Under the pieces are notes generated by a model. It was not told the DNA's origin and did no database searches. It worked only from the letters and a program-made list of their open reading frames with translations. Positions 46,991 to 55,089 of a DNA stretch of 64,000 bases are shown one piece after another. Source of the DNA: Leucobacter muris (GTDB lineage Bacteria; Actinomycetota; Actinomycetes; Actinomycetales; Microbacteriaceae); NCBI RefSeq assembly GCF_004028235.1, contig NZ_CP035037.1:3100001-3164000 (forward strand), read 5' to 3'. Numbering within the stretch: the first letter of the stretch is position 1; each line of letters opens with the position of its first letter. Position numbers and translations under genes: made by a program.

Positions 46991-48002
46991 CGGCCCAGAT
47001 GCCGAATTCCTTCACTTCGTCGCTGTCGATGTTGGCGGGCGTGATGAGCATCGAGGGCCACTCGACGAACCCCTCGACGGTCTCGCCGTTGTGCAGCTTG
47101 ACGATCAATCGTACGGCCTCCTCGGCCATGGCGATCGGCTGCTGGCTGATCTCGGCGTCCTGGATGCCGGCGCGGATGTTCTCGATCGCGGGCTTCGGGC
47201 CGTCGATGCCGATCACGAAGATGTGGCCGTCCTCGCCGATCGGCGCGAAGCGTCCGGCGGACTCGATCGCGCGGCTGACGCCGACCGCCTCGGCCCCGTT
47301 CCCCGAGAAGACCGCGTCGATCTCGGGCTGCGCCTGCAGGATGTCGGTCATGACCTCGTTCGAGATCGCGGTGTCCCAGCCCCCGTCGGCCGTCGCGACG
47401 ACCTGCACGTCCGGGTGGGCGTCCATGACCTCCAGGAAGCCCTTGTCCCGGTCGATGGCGGCGGGCGATCCGGCAGCGCCCTGGATGTTGACGACGTTGC
47501 CCTTCGCCTCGCCGTAGCGATCCTCCAGGAACGAGACGATCTCCTCGCCCGCCATCTTGCCCGCGTCGACGTGGTTCTGGCTGACGGTGAACGTGATCAG
47601 GTCGCTCGGGATCGAATCGGCCAGTGCGATGACGGGGATTCCCGCCGCGTCAGCCGCCCTGACGGCCGGCACGATGGCCTTGCCATCGGCCGGGTTGATC
47701 GCGATGTAGTCGACGCCCTGGGTGATCAGGTTCTCCACGTCGGTGACCTGCTGGTTCGGGTCGCCGTTCGCGTTGGTGGTGATCAGGGTCACCCCGGTCT
47801 CCTCGGCACCGCGCTCGAGCCCCTCGAGCAGGCCGGCGAAGAATGGGTTCGACACGGTGTATCCCGAGTAGCCGATGGTGATGCCGGCGTCACCCGCTCC
47901 GCCGCCCTCGCCGTTTCCGCCGCCCGATGAGCAAGCCGTCACTCCGACGAGCGCGCCGACTGCCGTGAGCGCCAGCGTTGCCTGTGCAAGCTTTCTGAGC
48001 AT
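46974..48002 (-). CDS. Sugar-binding lipoprotein of an ABC transporter (RbsB-like)
   Basis: A 342-residue type I binding protein, lipid-anchored at Cys24 (GVTAC). Segments ITIGYSGYTVSNPFFAGLLE, VDYIAINPADGKAIVPAV and DGGWDTAISNEVMTDIL match ribose/autoinducer-type binding proteins. ATG at 48000-48002 with GAGGAGA six bases upstream. First gene of an eight-gene operon. Promoter and a palindrome for a divergent GntR regulator lie upstream. Substrate unknown. Confidence 0.88.
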   Translation of the reverse strand: MLRKLAQATLALTAVGALVGVTACSSGGGNGEGGGAGDAGITIGYSGYTVSNPFFAGLLEGLERGAEETGVTLITTNANGDPNQQVTDVENLITQGVDYIAINPADGKAIVPAVRAADAAGIPVIALADSIPSDLITFTVSQNHVDAGKMAGEEIVSFLEDRYGEAKGNVVNIQGAAGSPAAIDRDKGFLEVMDAHPDVQVVATADGGWDTAISNEVMTDILQAQPEIDAVFSGNGAEAVGVSRAIESAGRFAPIGEDGHIFVIGIDGPKPAIENIRAGIQDAEISQQPIAMAEEAVRLIVKLHNGETVEGFVEWPSMLITPANIDSDEVKEFGIWADEVDG

Positions 48003-48065
48003 CAAGTTTCTCCTCTGTCTCTCCATTGAGCCGAAGCGAGTGGCTGTCGCCAGTCGTCAGTCGCC

Positions 48066-48101
48066 TGTATACACGTTAGGATGATTCCGATAGGTTGTCA
48101 A
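48066..48101 (-). promoter_or_regulatory. Promoter of the second ABC operon with a candidate GntR operator
   Basis: Minus strand: -35 TTGACA (48096-48101), 17-base spacer, -10 TAACGT (48073-48078). The palindrome TGTATACA (48066-48073) lies at the start point. FCD-type GntR proteins often bind TTGTATACAA-like sequences, and the divergent gntR begins at 48197. Binding is inferred. Confidence 0.7.
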
Positions 48102-48196
48102 TAAAACTGAAACTCCGCTGAAACGATCAGGAAACGCGATGGCACACGATTCGCGAGATCCTCGAGGATGCGGAGATCTGGAGACTGGTAACGAAC

Positions 48197-48886
48197 ATGA
48201 CTACGTTTCAGCCGGGAAGCGCGCTGCAGCGCGGCCCCTCGCTCGCCGAGCAGGCGTACGACGCGATTCAGGATCTGATCGTCTCCGGCACGATCACGCC
48301 GGAGACGATCCTGAGCGAGAACGATCTCGCGCGGCAGCTCTCGGTCAGCAGGTCGCCGCTCCGGGAGGCGATCCGTCGGCTCCAGGACGAGGGCATGCTG
48401 AACGAGTCGGGCCCGCGGGGGTTCAGCGTTCCGCCCATCACCTCGGAGTTCGTCACCCAGATCTACCAGGTGCGGCGCGCGCTCGAGGCGGAAGCCGCCT
48501 TCCTCGCGAGAGACATCCCCCCGGCGGCGATCGCCCGCGTGCGGGCGCTGATGGAGAAGGTGCGGTCGGAGCTCGCGACGGACGCGCCCCACCACTCCTT
48601 CAGCGAGGCCGACTTCGCCTTCCACGACCTGTACATCGAGCGGTGCGGCAACCCGATGCTGATCCACCTCATCGAGCGCCTCCATGGCCCGCTCGCGCGC
48701 GTGCGGGTCTTCGCTGACCCGCTGCACGAGCACCTACGCGCATCCATCGACGAGCACATGGTCGCGCTCGACGCCATGGAGGCGGGATCGCCGGAACTGC
48801 TGCGCGACGCCGTCGTGCAACACATCGACGGGATCGCGGCGCGCCTCCTCCGCCACATCAACTTCGGCACCGGCGCAGACGCATGA
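48197..48886 (+). CDS. GntR family regulator, FCD (FadR) subgroup
   Basis: A 229-residue regulator. The winged helix is residues about 15-80, with SENDLARQLSVSRSPLREAIRRL as the recognition region. The C-terminal FCD domain carries the metal-type residues in ADFAFHDLYIERCGNP and EHMVALDAM with a later QHIDG. It is divergent from the second ABC operon and overlaps a Gfo/Idh/MocA gene (ATGA), so it probably controls both in response to a sugar or acid ligand. Confidence 0.9.
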   Translation: MTTFQPGSALQRGPSLAEQAYDAIQDLIVSGTITPETILSENDLARQLSVSRSPLREAIRRLQDEGMLNESGPRGFSVPPITSEFVTQIYQVRRALEAEAAFLARDIPPAAIARVRALMEKVRSELATDAPHHSFSEADFAFHDLYIERCGNPMLIHLIERLHGPLARVRVFADPLHEHLRASIDEHMVALDAMEAGSPELLRDAVVQHIDGIAARLLRHINFGTGADA

Positions 48887-50055
48887 GCGCACGACGCTCC
48901 GCGGCCTCCTCGCCGTCGGCCGTCCGCGTCGCGGTGGCCGGACTCGGCTGGATGGGAGGGCTCCACGCGCGCTGCTACCGGCGCTTCGCCGAGGCCTACC
49001 CGGAGCTCGACGTCTCGTTCTCGCTCGCCGTAGCCGCCAGCCGGGCGGAGTCGCTGCGCGAGGAGGCCGAGCGGCGCTGGGGGTTCGAGCGGACCGTCGC
49101 GGCGCCGGGAGCGGCCGCGACGGCCGCCGACGTCGACCTCGTCTCGATCTGCACCCCGAACTCGGAGCACGCCGATCTCGCCGTCTCGGCCGCGAACGCC
49201 GGCAAGGCGGTCTGGATCGAGAAGCCGGTCGGGCGCACGCTCGAGGAGGTGCAGCGCGTCCACGACGCCGTGCAGCGCAACGGCACCGTCCTGGTGGTCG
49301 GGCACAACTACCGGTCCTCCCCTGCCGTGCGCGAACTGCGCACCCGCATCGCGGACGGCCGCATCGGCACCGTCGAGCACGTTCGCGGTCACTACGACGC
49401 GGGCTTCGCGACCGACCCGGCGGCTCCGCTCACCTGGCGGTTCTCCGAGGCCCAGGCCGGGGGCGGCGCCTCAAGCGACATCCTGAGCCACCTCATCGAT
49501 CTCGCGCAGTACCTGAACGGCCCCGTCGCCGAGGTCGTGGGAAGGCTGCGGACGGTTCACGCTTCTCGCCCGCTCCCGGCAGGCACGGGCGGCCACTTCG
49601 GCGGGCGGGCGCTCAACGAGGTCGGCGAGGTCGACAACGACGACATCGCGGTGACACTCGCGTCGTTCGCGAACGGGTCCTTCGGCACCCTCAACGCGAG
49701 CCGCGTATCCCGCTCGGGCGAGAACGCCCTCGTGATCGAGATCCACGGCAGCCTCGGCTACGCGAGCTGGAACTCGGAGCACCCCAACGAGTTCCTGTGG
49801 CGCGATCGCACCATGTCGGCGGTCTCGAAGGAGTACGTCGACGCGGGCATGCCCGAGTACGGTCGTTTCCTGCCCGGCCCGGGGCTCGGCATCGGTTTCG
49901 ACGACGTGAAGCTCATCGAGCTCGGCGAACTGGTGAAGCTGCTCCGCGGCATGCCGTCCGAGGCGGCGACCATCGACGACGCCCTGCGGGTCGCGAGGGT
50001 GGAGGATGCGCTCAGGCGGTCGACGGCATCGGGAAGCTGGATCGCGGTGAGCTAA
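48883..50055 (+). CDS. Gfo/Idh/MocA oxidoreductase, long subgroup
   Basis: A 390-residue oxidoreductase like the one at 27627. VAVAGLGWMGGLHARCYRRF is the Rossmann start, VWIEKPVGRT carries the Lys, and SDILSHLIDLAQYLNGPV the His/Asp. Both share the 380-400 residue length and the GxGxWxxD-type segments. Co-translated with the GntR gene; probably a step in the pathway of the divergent operon. Confidence 0.86.
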   Translation: MSARRSAASSPSAVRVAVAGLGWMGGLHARCYRRFAEAYPELDVSFSLAVAASRAESLREEAERRWGFERTVAAPGAAATAADVDLVSICTPNSEHADLAVSAANAGKAVWIEKPVGRTLEEVQRVHDAVQRNGTVLVVGHNYRSSPAVRELRTRIADGRIGTVEHVRGHYDAGFATDPAAPLTWRFSEAQAGGGASSDILSHLIDLAQYLNGPVAEVVGRLRTVHASRPLPAGTGGHFGGRALNEVGEVDNDDIAVTLASFANGSFGTLNASRVSRSGENALVIEIHGSLGYASWNSEHPNEFLWRDRTMSAVSKEYVDAGMPEYGRFLPGPGLGIGFDDVKLIELGELVKLLRGMPSEAATIDDALRVARVEDALRRSTASGSWIAVS

Positions 50056-50193
50056 GGGATTCGGCCGCATCGGCAACCGGGAGTCTCGTCGCGCCGGCGC
50101 CCCGAGGCGAAGCGGAGTGGCGCGCCCCCGTTCCTCGGCGGAGGGTCCGCGGCAGCGGAGGGCCGGGGGCCGGGCGCCGGGGCCGGGCGCCGC

Positions 50194-51246
50194 TCAGCCC
50201 GCGGTCGACCCGCGCACCACGAGGCTGGGCAGGATCAGCACCTCGCGCCCGCGGCGGAACGGGCCCGAGGCGGCGAGCAGCGCCTCGGCCGCCTCGCGCC
50301 CGATGCGACGGTTGTGCGGGTCGACGCTGGTGAGCGAGATGCGCGGGATCGCCGCGAGCGTCGAGTCGTCGTAGCCCGTCACGCGGCACCCCTCCGGCAC
50401 TCGCACGCCGCCCTCCTCGAGCGCGGCGATCACCCCGAGCGCGGTGAGGTCGTTCACCGCGACGATCGCCTCGGGCGGCGGGCCGGCCGCGAGGATGCGC
50501 TCCACCGCACGGCGGGCGCCGGCCTCGGTGAAGTCGGCGCGCTCCACCCGGGCCGACTCCCCGAGCCCGCGACGGCCCACGGCCGCCCGGAAGGCGCGCT
50601 CGCGCGACGCCGAGACCGTGCCGCCGTCGCCGCCCACGAAGACGATGCGCTCGAGCCCGCGGTCGACGAGGTGGTCGACCACGAGGTCGATGCCCGCGTC
50701 GTCGTCCGTGCGCACCGCCGCCACCGTGTCGTCGGTCGCGTCGATCGCGCTCGCCACGACCGTGGGGATCGTGGCGGTCAGGTCGGACAGCTCGGAGAAC
50801 TCGGGGATCGTGCCGACCGTCAGCAGCCCCGCGGGGCGGAGGTCGCGCAGCACCGCGAGGTTGTCGCGGTCGAGCACGGGCTCGCCGCTGCCGTCGTCGA
50901 CCTGGGCGGTCACGATCATGGTGCGCTGGCCGGCCTCGCTGAGGCGGGCCTTCGCGGCGCCCACGATGTCGGCGAAGATCGGATTCGAGAGATTGGAGAC
51001 GAGGATCGCCACGAGGTCGCGGCGCCCGGCCGAGAGCGACTGCGCGACCAGATTGGGCCGGTAGCCGAGCCGCTCGGCCGCGCGCAGCACGCGCAGCCTG
51101 CGCTCCTCGCTCACGTTCTCGCCGCCGTTGAAGACGAGCGACACGAGCGACTTCGAGACCCCCGCCTCCCGGGCGACGTCGCGGATCGTGGGCGGGCGAA
51201 CGGGCGCGGTCGGATCCTGCAGCCGATCCTGGGTCTGCTCCGCCAT
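50194..51246 (-). CDS. LacI family repressor (operator TTGGACCGGTCCAA, proposed)
   Basis: A 350-residue LacI protein. Helix-turn-helix TIRDVAREAGVSKSLVSLVF (residues 20-39), hinge PNLVAQSL (65-72) and a type I sugar-binding core with VGGDGGTVSASRERAF and VTGYDDSTLAAIPRISL. ATG at 51244-51246 with GGAGGTGA upstream. It ends an operon iolG-TIM barrel-small protein-lacI whose promoter region bears the operator, so it is probably autoregulated and is the best candidate for the four TTGGACCGGTCCAA sites. Confidence 0.88.
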   Translation of the reverse strand: MAEQTQDRLQDPTAPVRPPTIRDVAREAGVSKSLVSLVFNGGENVSEERRLRVLRAAERLGYRPNLVAQSLSAGRRDLVAILVSNLSNPIFADIVGAAKARLSEAGQRTMIVTAQVDDGSGEPVLDRDNLAVLRDLRPAGLLTVGTIPEFSELSDLTATIPTVVASAIDATDDTVAAVRTDDDAGIDLVVDHLVDRGLERIVFVGGDGGTVSASRERAFRAAVGRRGLGESARVERADFTEAGARRAVERILAAGPPPEAIVAVNDLTALGVIAALEEGGVRVPEGCRVTGYDDSTLAAIPRISLTSVDPHNRRIGREAAEALLAASGPFRRGREVLILPSLVVRGSTAG

Positions 51247-51317
51247 CGTCACCTCCGCCGCCTCACCGGTCGCCGCACTCCGCTGCGGCATCCCTCACAT
51301 CCTAGGGCTCGGCGCGG

Positions 51318-51497
51318 TCACTCGCCCGGGACCGGAGGCGCCGGAGTGCTCGCCGGATCGGAGAAGAAGCGGAAGATACCGCCCTCGCCCAGCCCCTCGC
51401 CGCCCTGGCCGAGATACCAGAGGAAGCCGAGCGCCCCGGCGATCAGCACGGCGAACACCACCGCGCGGTAGGCGTTGCGCTCACGATCCCCGCTCAC
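51318..51497 (-). CDS. Small single-helix membrane protein (59 aa)
   Basis: A 59-residue open frame, starting GTG (51495-51497) and ending at 51318. It reads MSGDRERNAYRAVVFAVLIA at first; residues about 13-30 form one membrane helix, followed by a Gly-rich segment and a Pro-rich tail. It begins nine bases after the TIM-barrel stop and ends 71 bases before lacI in the same direction. No strong ribosome site. Function unknown. Confidence 0.45.
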   Translation of the reverse strand: MSGDRERNAYRAVVFAVLIAGALGFLWYLGQGGEGLGEGGIFRFFSDPASTPAPPVPGE

Positions 51498-51506
51498 GAT
51501 CCGAGC

Positions 51507-52331
51507 CTACGCACTCGCGCCGGAGCCGGCGCCGGGGCCGTCGGCGCCCGGTCCCTCGCCGAACGCCGCCGCGAAGGCGTCGAGTGCGGCGTCCGGATCG
51601 CCGCTGGCCCAGGCCTCCATGCCGATCACGCCTTCGTAGCCGAGCCGGCGCAGCGCGGCGGCGACGGCTTCGTAGCGGATCTCCCCGGTGCCGGGCTCAC
51701 AGCGGCCGGGCACGTCGGCGACCTGGATCTCCCCGATCCACGGCAGGGCCTCGGTGACGAGCGAGACGAGGTTCCCCTCGCCGATCTGCGCATGGTACAG
51801 GTCGAGGTTGAGGCGCATGCCGGGCCGGTCGACCGCCCGCACGAGCGCGAGGGTGTCGGCCGCTCGCGCGAACGGGGTGCCCGGGTGGTCGACCGCGAGG
51901 TTGAGGTTCTCGAGCACGAAGGTGCGCCCCGTCTCCTCGCCGAGCGCGGCGAGCTCGCGCAGGGTGTCGGCGGCGCGGATCCAGTCGTCGCCGTCCACGC
52001 TCTCGCGGGGCACGACCGGCAGGCCGCCCTCGCCGAGACCCGTGCCGTGCAGGTTGAGGCGGGGCGAGTCGATGACCTCGGCGGCGCGCAGCGACTCCCG
52101 CGCGGTGGCGATCAGCTCGGCGCGGCCCTCGTCGGTCGTGAGGTCGCCGCGCAGGTAGCCCGTCATCGACGAGAACTCGGCGCCGGTCGCGGCGAGCGCG
52201 GCGAGGTCCTTCGAGCTCCAGTCCCAGATCTCGACGAGGAAGCCCCGGTCGTGGATGCGGCGCACGCGCTCCTCGAACGGCAGTTCGAGGAAGAGCATCT
52301 CCGCGCAGGCGGCGAGTCGGTAGGTCATCAT
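51507..52331 (-). CDS. Hydroxypyruvate isomerase-like TIM-barrel protein
   Basis: A 274-residue barrel. RTFVLENLNLAVDHPGTPFA, MRLNLDLYHAQIGEGNL and GEIQVADVPGRCEPGTGEI match the Hyi group, which interconverts hydroxypyruvate and tartronate semialdehyde, or related sugar isomerases. Two tandem ATGs exist (52329-52331 and 52326-52328); GAGAGGG precedes the first. It follows the inositol dehydrogenase gene by 43 bases. True substrate unknown. Confidence 0.84.
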   Translation of the reverse strand: MMTYRLAACAEMLFLELPFEERVRRIHDRGFLVEIWDWSSKDLAALAATGAEFSSMTGYLRGDLTTDEGRAELIATARESLRAAEVIDSPRLNLHGTGLGEGGLPVVPRESVDGDDWIRAADTLRELAALGEETGRTFVLENLNLAVDHPGTPFARAADTLALVRAVDRPGMRLNLDLYHAQIGEGNLVSLVTEALPWIGEIQVADVPGRCEPGTGEIRYEAVAAALRRLGYEGVIGMEAWASGDPDAALDAFAAAFGEGPGADGPGAGSGASA

Positions 52332-52374
52332 CGGCCCTCTCGGTGGACGTGGTGGTGCGGTCGGCGGGGCCGGC

Positions 52375-53382
52375 TCAGAGCTCGACGGGCACCGCGACGC
52401 CCTCCACGGCGGAGCGCTGGGCGGCATCGGCGAGGACGAGGGCGGCGCGACCGTCCTCGAACGTGGGGCTGGTCGACGCCTCGCCCCGCACGAGCTTCAC
52501 GAACTCCACGAGCTCATCGGCGTAGGCCTGCGCGTAGCGCTCGAGGAAGAAGGCGCCGAAGGCGGGCTTCGCGTCGACCGCCGCGGCCGTCGAGGCGCTC
52601 ACGAGGCTGGTGGGCGCATTGGCGACCTGCAGCATGCCGTTGGCGCCGAAGGCCTCGATCCGCTGGTCGTAGCCGATCGCGCTGTGCCGCGAGTTGACGA
52701 TGGTGACCACCGCGCCCGAGGCGGTGCGCAGCGTGGTGACGGCCGTGTCGAAGTCGCCGTGCTGGCGGGCGCCGGGGTCGAAGGCCTGCGTGCCGGTGGC
52801 GCTGACCGACACGATCTCGGGCAGGAAGAAGCGGGCCATGTCGAAGTCGTGGATCGTCATGTCGCGGAAGATGCCGCCCGAGACCGCGACGTAGTCGGCC
52901 GGCGGGGCGGCCGGGTCGCGGCTGATGATGATGAGCTGCTCGAGCTCGCCGATCTCGCCCGCGGCGACGCGGGCCCGCACCGCGGCGAAGTCGCGGTCGA
53001 AGCGGCGGTTGAAGCCGAGCGCGACGGGCACGCCGCTCGATGCCACCAGCGGGCGCAGTGCATCGACGCGAGCGATGTCGAGGTCGATGGGCTTCTCGCA
53101 GAGCACGGGCAGGCCGGCCTTGACCGAGGCCTCGATGAGATCGACGTGGGTGGGGGTGGGCGAGGCGATGAGCACGGCGTCGATCTCGCCCGACGCGATG
53201 AGCGCTTCCGGAGAGTCGGTCGCGGTGCCGCCGAAGCGCTCGACCACACCGCGGGCGCCGTCGACGAACGGGTCGGCCACCCACGAGAGCGCCGCGTCGG
53301 GGGCGGCGGCGATGCTGGCGGCGTGCACCTGGCCGATGCGGCCGGTGCCGATGAGTCCGAAACGAACCGGGGTCTGCGTCAT
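52375..53382 (-). CDS. iolG: Inositol 2-dehydrogenase (Gfo/Idh/MocA family)
   Basis: A 335-residue NAD-dependent dehydrogenase converting myo-inositol to scyllo-inosose. GLIGTGRIGQVHAASI is the Rossmann start, VLCEKPIDLDIAR the Lys segment, LGFNRRFDRDF the substrate loop and GGIFRDMTIHDFDMARFF the catalytic Asp/His motif, wording typical of IolG. ATG at 53380-53382. It heads a four-gene operon ending in lacI, and operator site 4 lies 90 bases upstream. This is the most IolG-like of the nine family members. Confidence 0.9.
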   Translation of the reverse strand: MTQTPVRFGLIGTGRIGQVHAASIAAAPDAALSWVADPFVDGARGVVERFGGTATDSPEALIASGEIDAVLIASPTPTHVDLIEASVKAGLPVLCEKPIDLDIARVDALRPLVASSGVPVALGFNRRFDRDFAAVRARVAAGEIGELEQLIIISRDPAAPPADYVAVSGGIFRDMTIHDFDMARFFLPEIVSVSATGTQAFDPGARQHGDFDTAVTTLRTASGAVVTIVNSRHSAIGYDQRIEAFGANGMLQVANAPTSLVSASTAAAVDAKPAFGAFFLERYAQAYADELVEFVKLVRGEASTSPTFEDGRAALVLADAAQRSAVEGVAVPVEL

Positions 53383-53471
53383 TGCGTGGTTCCTCTGGGT
53401 CTGGGCCGGGCTGCGAGGATCACCCTCGCCCGGTTTGATAAGACAATTGGGTCGCGATCAGTATACGACTA

Positions 53472-53485
53472 TTGGACCGGTACAA
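53472..53485. promoter_or_regulatory. LacI-type operator (site 4), one-base variant
   Basis: TTGGACCGGTACAA differs from the other three sites by one base in the right arm. It lies 90 bases before iolG and just upstream of TATACT on the minus strand. It probably controls iolG-TIM-small protein-lacI. Confidence 0.7.
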
Positions 53486-53560
53486 ATAGAGCCGCGTCGC
53501 CGAGCCCCGGCGGTCGTCGCCCACGGCGCTCCGGAGCCGCGCCGAGCACCGGGCTTCCCG

Positions 53561-53690
53561 CGCCCCCGGCCCCAGCCCCGACCCCCAACCCCGGCCCCAA
53601 CCCCCAACCCCCAACCCCGACCCCAATCCCCAAACCTCCAACCCCCCAACCTCCAGACCCCCAAACCTCCAAACCTCCGAATCCCGCCTT
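53561..53690. repeat. C-rich low-complexity tract (CCCCAACC-like)
   Basis: About 130 bases in which the plus strand is almost only C, A and T, built from repeated CCCCAACCCC/CCAAACCTCC units. The minus strand therefore carries many GGGG/GGTTGGGG runs, capable of G-quadruplex formation. Strand asymmetry this strong is seen nowhere else in the window. Confidence 0.8.
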
Positions 53691-53851
53691 CCAGCACCGA
53701 TCGACCCTCAAGCACCGAATGGAGCGGGACAACGGGTGCTCGTGCGTCGATCGGTGCTGTTGGGGGCGGCGGGCCGCAGGGGGGCGCGAAGGGATCGCAG
53801 GGGGCGCGGAGGGATCGCCGGAGCGCGACAGCGCGACAGCGCGGCAGCGCC

Positions 53852-54946
53852 TCAGGCGCGCGCGGCCGTCGAGCGCCGCAGCACGAGCCCGGGAGTGAGC
53901 AGCCCGCCCGCATCGGGCTCGCCGCCCGTCGCGTCGGGGTCGACGAAGCCGCCCCCGCGCGCGACCGAGGCACGATCGGCGGCCTCCTCTGAACCCGGAC
54001 GCTCCGCTCCGCCCGCGATCAGCGCGACGAGCGCGCGACCCGCAGCCTCGCCCAGCTCTCGCGGGTCACCGCTCACGGAGGTCAGCGAGACGAGCTCGTA
54101 TGCCGCGAGCGGCGAGTCGTCGTAGCCGACCACTGACAGGTCGCGCGGCACCTCGAGGCCGCGATCCCGGGCCGCGCCGATCACACCCACCGCCATCGGG
54201 TCGTTCACGGCGAACACCGCGGTGGGGGGCGATTCGGAACCGGTTCGGGATCCGGATCCCGCGAACAGCCCGGCCGCAGCCGCGCGCCCCGCGGCCTCGC
54301 TCGTCTGCTGCGCCCGCAGCACCCGCGGGGGCAGGCCGCGATCCCGCATCTCGGCGAGATAGCCCGCCTCGCGAGTCGCAGCGCTCGCGCCGGGCCCGCC
54401 GACGCACACGATGTCGCGGTGCCCGAGGTCGGCGAGGTGCGCGGTGGCGAGCCGGCCCCCCGCGGTCTCGTCGCTCGCGATGACCGGCGCCCCCGGCAGA
54501 CGGAGCGATCGTGTGCCGAGCACCACCGCGGGCACGCTCAGCCGCGCGGCGGACTCGGCGGGCGCCTCGCCGGCGAGCACGACGCCGTCGACCCGCAGCG
54601 AGCGGAACACCTCGAGCGGGTCGAGCCCGAGATGAGCGTTGAGGGCGGCGTCGGCCACGCTGAGGCTGTAGCCGCCGTCGGCGACGGCCGCGCGCAGCCC
54701 GGCGAGCGCGGGCGCGAACCACAGGTTCTCGAACTCGTCGACGACCACGCCGATGCCGCGCGTGCGCGTTCCGGCGAGCCCGGCCGCGAGGCGGCTCGGC
54801 GTGTAGTCGAGCTCGGCGACGGCCGCGAGCACCGCCGCGCGCTTCTCGTCGCTCACCCGGGGGGAGTCGCGCAGCACGAGCGAGACGAGGGACTTCGAGA
54901 CGCCCGCGCGCTCGGCCACGTCGTAGATGGTGGGCGGTCTGCGCAT
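53852..54946 (-). CDS. LacI family repressor (operator TTGGAGCGCTCCAA, proposed)
   Basis: A 364-residue LacI protein. Helix-turn-helix TIYDVAERAGVSKSLVSLVL (residues 6-25) shares the SKSLVSLV recognition helix with the other LacI; hinge near PSRLAAGL (50-57). The core has VCVGGPGASAATREAGYL and VVGYDDSPLAAYELVSL. A Gly/Asp/Glu-rich insertion of about 30 residues lies near the C-terminus (ERPGSEEAADRASVARGG on). Divergent from the Gfo/Idh/MocA gene at 55090, with a perfect palindrome between them. Confidence 0.88.
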   Translation of the reverse strand: MRRPPTIYDVAERAGVSKSLVSLVLRDSPRVSDEKRAAVLAAVAELDYTPSRLAAGLAGTRTRGIGVVVDEFENLWFAPALAGLRAAVADGGYSLSVADAALNAHLGLDPLEVFRSLRVDGVVLAGEAPAESAARLSVPAVVLGTRSLRLPGAPVIASDETAGGRLATAHLADLGHRDIVCVGGPGASAATREAGYLAEMRDRGLPPRVLRAQQTSEAAGRAAAAGLFAGSGSRTGSESPPTAVFAVNDPMAVGVIGAARDRGLEVPRDLSVVGYDDSPLAAYELVSLTSVSGDPRELGEAAGRALVALIAGGAERPGSEEAADRASVARGGGFVDPDATGGEPDAGGLLTPGLVLRRSTAARA

Positions 54947-54971
54947 CGGGATCTCCTCTCGGTGTTTCGCG

Positions 54972-55023
54972 TTGACAGCGGCGACCAGTCAAGGTTAGCG
55001 TGATCCTCATTGGAGCGCTCCAA
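54972..55023 (+). promoter_or_regulatory. Promoter with LacI-type operator TTGGAGCGCTCCAA
   Basis: Plus-strand -35 TTGACA (54972-54977) with -10 TAGCGT (54996-55001, 18-base spacer). The perfect 14-base palindrome TTGGAGCGCTCCAA (55010-55023) covers the start-point region. It faces the operon at 55090 and is divergent from the second lacI. Confidence 0.8.
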
Positions 55024-55089
55024 CGCAATGTGACATACGCGCTCCGCCGTCTCCGCACCCCTCCACCGCCCTCCGAAAGGACCAGATCC

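Larger units (their letters stand above)
53383..53851. other. 469-base intergenic region with several sequence oddities
   Basis: Separates iolG from the second lacI gene. It contains operator site 4 (53472-53485), a -10-like TATACT on the minus strand (53459-53464), a C-rich tract (53561-53690), an inverted repeat with 14-base arms (53692-53705 and 53746-53759) with a nested AGCACC/GGTGCT pair, and a tandem 20-base repeat ending GGGATCGC (about 53779-53818). No coding sequence is supported; GC-shadow open frames exist. Confidence 0.55.
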
